Shown here: in pieces, positions 61,857-64,000 of the stretch
Layout: each line of letters begins with the position of its first letter
Numbering within the stretch: position 1 is the stretch's first letter
Source of the DNA: Sporosarcina cyprini
GTDB taxonomy: Bacteria; Bacillota; Bacilli; Bacillales_A; Planococcaceae
DNA: 64,000 bases
Assembly: GCF_022048975.1 (NCBI RefSeq)
Contig: NZ_JAKMHX010000030.1
Coordinates: 62,001 to 126,000 of the forward strand
Reading direction: 5' to 3'
Notes under the pieces: generated by a model
Seen by the model: only the letters and a program-made list of their open reading frames with translations
Told to the model about the DNA's origin: nothing
Databases searched by the model: none
Made by a program: the position numbers and the translations under genes

Positions 61857-63128
61857 ATGACTATGGTAGAACAAAACGAAAAGAAGCTAGTCTTCGTAGA
61901 AGATATTTTGATTGCCAATCAACTTTTGAAAGATGTTGTCGTCCATACCCCTCTCCAAAAGAACGAACGGCTCTCTGAAAAATACGATTGCCATGTCTAC
62001 ATCAAGAGAGAAGATTTGCAACATGTCCGCTCCTTTAAATTGCGTGGCGCTTATTATAAGATCAAGCGGATTGAAGAAGAAGCCCGCGAAAAAGGAATCG
62101 TCTGCGCAAGTGCAGGCAATCATGCACAAGGTGTCGCGTATGCGTGTGCCCATCTGCAAATTCATGGCAAGATTTACATGCCGCAAACAACCCCAAAACA
62201 AAAAATCAACCAAGTGCGGATGTTCGGCCGAAATTTTGTAGATATTATTTTAATCGGAGATACTTTCGACGACTCCTCTGAAAAAGCAAATGAATGCGCG
62301 CTCGCTGAAGATCGTATATTCATCCACCCGTTTGATGACGAAGATATCATCGCCGGTCAGGGCACGGTAGCAGTTGAACTGATGAATGACATCGAGGAAC
62401 CGCTGGACTTCGTTTTCGCCAGCATTGGTGGAGGCGGACTTATGTCGGGCTTATGCACATATATTAAAAATCTTTCACCCCATACGAAAATGATCGGTGC
62501 GGAACCAGACGGAGCCGCCAGTATGAAAACAGCAATGGAGAATAATGAAGTGACCACACTAGATACGATTGACAAATTTGTCGATGGTGCAGCTGTAAAA
62601 TGTGTCGGCCAGAAGACCTTTGAAATTTGCAACCGATATGTCGACGATATCATTCGGGTGCCTGAAGGCAAAGTATGCACGTCCATCCTTGAATTGTACA
62701 ATGAGCATGCCATTATTGCTGAGCCTGCTGGCGCATTGCCAATTGCCGCACTGGATTTCTATAAGGATCAAATCAAAGGCAAGTCTGTTGTTTGTGTAAT
62801 CAGCGGAGGCAATAATGATATCGGCCGGATGCAAGAAATTAAGGAAAAGTCATTAATTCATGAAGGGCTGCTCTATTATTTTATTATCAACTTCCCTCAG
62901 CGCGCTGGTGCTTTACGGCAGTTTCTTGATAAAGTGCTTGGTCCCGATGACGATATTACAACATTTGAATACACGAAGAAAAACAATAAAGAGAACGGTC
63001 CCGGACTTGTTGGAATCGAAGTGAAGCGGAAAGAAGATTATCCAGGACTGCTAGATCGGATGCAGGAAAATGGTTTTCCTTTTAAAGAAGTGAACAAGGA
63101 CAGTACCTTATTTGAGCTATTAATATGA
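61857..63128 (+). CDS. ilvA: Threonine ammonia-lyase IlvA
   Basis: The PLP enzyme converts threonine to 2-oxobutyrate, the first step to isoleucine. The Schiff-base Lys is residue 61 in RSFKLRGAYY; SAGNHAQG and SIGGGGLMSG bind the cofactor phosphate. The C-terminal part (about residues 335-423) is a single ACT-like regulatory domain (FPQRAGALRQFLDKVLG), so feedback by isoleucine is likely. The 423-residue short form is typical of bacilli. GCGGAGGAAT precedes the ATG at 61857. It stands apart from other ilv genes. Confidence 0.93.
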   Translation: MTMVEQNEKKLVFVEDILIANQLLKDVVVHTPLQKNERLSEKYDCHVYIKREDLQHVRSFKLRGAYYKIKRIEEEAREKGIVCASAGNHAQGVAYACAHLQIHGKIYMPQTTPKQKINQVRMFGRNFVDIILIGDTFDDSSEKANECALAEDRIFIHPFDDEDIIAGQGTVAVELMNDIEEPLDFVFASIGGGGLMSGLCTYIKNLSPHTKMIGAEPDGAASMKTAMENNEVTTLDTIDKFVDGAAVKCVGQKTFEICNRYVDDIIRVPEGKVCTSILELYNEHAIIAEPAGALPIAALDFYKDQIKGKSVVCVISGGNNDIGRMQEIKEKSLIHEGLLYYFIINFPQRAGALRQFLDKVLGPDDDITTFEYTKKNNKENGPGLVGIEVKRKEDYPGLLDRMQENGFPFKEVNKDSTLFELLI

Positions 63129-63129
63129 G

Positions 63130-63163
63130 AAAACGCCTTGCGAGAAAAATCGCAAGGCGTTTT
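63130..63163. terminator. Bidirectional terminator between ilvA and dacB
   Basis: AAAACGCCTTGCGA pairs perfectly with TCGCAAGGCGTTTT; A and T runs lie on both sides. Confidence 0.95.
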
Positions 63164-63167
63164 TAAG

Positions 63168-64000
63168 TTAGTTCGCAGATGTTGCAATCACAGTCGCAAT
63201 CTTATCAATCAATGGAATCGTGCTTGATTTTTGATCTTGCGTCAAAATGCTGAAGATCAGGGTTTCTCCGTCTTTCGTTTCTGCATATCCCGCCAGACTG
63301 TTTACCCGATTTAAGCTTCCCGTTTTGGCAACTACTTTTCCTCTGACCAATGGCGATGTCAAACGATTGCGCAAAGTTCCGCCTATAAATCGGTCATTCG
63401 CCCCTGCGACCGGAAGCCCTTGGACGTAAGTCGAATACCATGGTGCGGAACGAACAAGAAATAAAAGCTCAGTCATTTGCGCCGAAGTTACTTTATTAGA
63501 ATGAGACATGCCTGACGCATCCTCGAATCGCCATTCCGAGCTGTTAAGCCCAATAGAATCTGCAAATTCGCGCATTACGCGCAATCCCGCATTCCAACTG
63601 CCTTCTCCGTATTTTTGACGACCCATCGTCTTAGCCAGAATTTCAGCATGCGTATTGTTGCTCAGCTTCATGAACGGTTTCATCAGGTCTTTGAGCGGCA
63701 TGGATGTTTTGACTGCAAGAACTTGTCCATCTGCCGGCGCCACTCCTCGACGCACCACAGATTTCGGAGAGAATTTGATGCCTTTGCTTGCCAGAGACTT
63801 TTTAAACACATCCAATGTATAAGCAGTTGGATTGGAAACGGTCACCCATTCCCTTTTGCCAGAACTGCCGACGGGAACATTACCTGAGATGATAATGTTA
63901 TTTGTCCCGCTTTGTCGTTTAATGGATAATGTATTTTTCGAACCTTTTGGAACCGTGTTGGTACGGTTGATCACTTTAACAATCCCGGTTTCTGGTGTCA
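63168..64000 (-). CDS. D-alanyl-D-alanine carboxypeptidase, PBP4/DacB type (5' end beyond window)
   Basis: The frame is open to the window edge, so the N-terminus, including the SxxK motif, is missing. The C-terminal part has the second active-site motif SNN (KLSNNTHAE) and the KTG motif (VAKTGSLNRV), which mark peptidase S13, class C low-molecular-weight PBPs (PBP4a/DacC or DacB). The enzyme trims or cleaves peptidoglycan peptides outside the membrane. It converges on ilvA. Confidence 0.9.
   Translation of the reverse strand, partial: TPETGIVKVINRTNTVPKGSKNTLSIKRQSGTNNIIISGNVPVGSSGKREWVTVSNPTAYTLDVFKKSLASKGIKFSPKSVVRRGVAPADGQVLAVKTSMPLKDLMKPFMKLSNNTHAEILAKTMGRQKYGEGSWNAGLRVMREFADSIGLNSSEWRFEDASGMSHSNKVTSAQMTELLFLVRSAPWYSTYVQGLPVAGANDRFIGGTLRNRLTSPLVRGKVVAKTGSLNRVNSLAGYAETKDGETLIFSILTQDQKSSTIPLIDKIATVIATSAN

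Overview
The window looks like ordinary chromosome of a low-to-medium-GC, Gram-positive, spore-forming member of the Bacillales, most likely Planococcaceae (Sporosarcina-like). This is inferred from protein resemblance, not from a 16S gene. Strong AGGAGG-type ribosome binding sites, rho-independent terminators, an FMN riboswitch, a YjcZ-type sporulation peptide and many B. subtilis 'y' gene families support it. Several blocks also recall Staphylococcus gene order: odhAB near a staphylococcal-type murG, and thyA-dfrA near degV and msrA-msrB. No rRNA, tRNA, CRISPR array, insertion sequence or prophage was seen.

1-4.5 kb: the 5' part of an HTH plus LAGLIDADG protein (minus strand, cut by the window edge) behind a LexA-like box, then the FMN-riboswitch-controlled riboflavin operon ribD-ribE-ribBA-ribH. 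4.5-11.2 kb: type 2 IPP isomerase, a GNAT acetyltransferase, small unknown proteins, a YwaF-type membrane protein, and a molybdate module (modA-modB-modC with a divergent HTH plus binding-protein regulator of the YvgK type). 11.2-19.2 kb: LCP cell-wall ligase and AI-2E permease, a YjcZ peptide, msrA, an MFS exporter, the ABC-F protein YkpA, a lipoprotein, a cold-shock gene with a structured 5' leader, and a DUF1033 protein. 19.3-31.3 kb: xpaC-telA, the MoxR/VWA pair yojN-yojO, odhA-odhB, a staphylococcal-type murG and a divergent MATE exporter.

31.3-44.1 kb: a CAP/SCP protein, a CobW-type metallochaperone GTPase, a carboxy-terminal processing protease, deoD, a repair and housekeeping run (ypmR-ypmS-msrA-msrB-yozE), degV, a hemolysin III homologue, thyA-dfrA, ypjP, a 25-residue membrane peptide followed by a structured segment, and a methyltransferase with the bacilliredoxin BrxA. 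44.1-49.2 kb is the most accessory-looking part. It holds an orphan lipoprotein and an ehuBCDA ectoine-type ABC transporter, and each block is followed by a diverged copy of the same ~230-250 bp non-coding, terminator-containing element. 49.2-64 kb: CvfC/YpgR HEAT protein, the ABC-F protein YfmR, a POT peptide transporter, a DUF1646 membrane protein, proline dehydrogenase, a chemoreceptor next to a MarR regulator, an amidase, a 32-residue membrane peptide, a lipid kinase, threonine deaminase, and the end of a PBP4-type D,D-carboxypeptidase.

Most of the window is core metabolism and envelope maintenance. Nothing here is a clear-cut new multi-gene system. The observations most worth following are the duplicated 3' element around the orphan lipoprotein and ehu genes, the possibly SOS-controlled LAGLIDADG protein, the small-peptide/structured-RNA locus at 42.5-42.9 kb, the tandem 10-bp repeats in the molybdate divergent promoter, and the unassigned MoxR/VWA pair next to odhAB.
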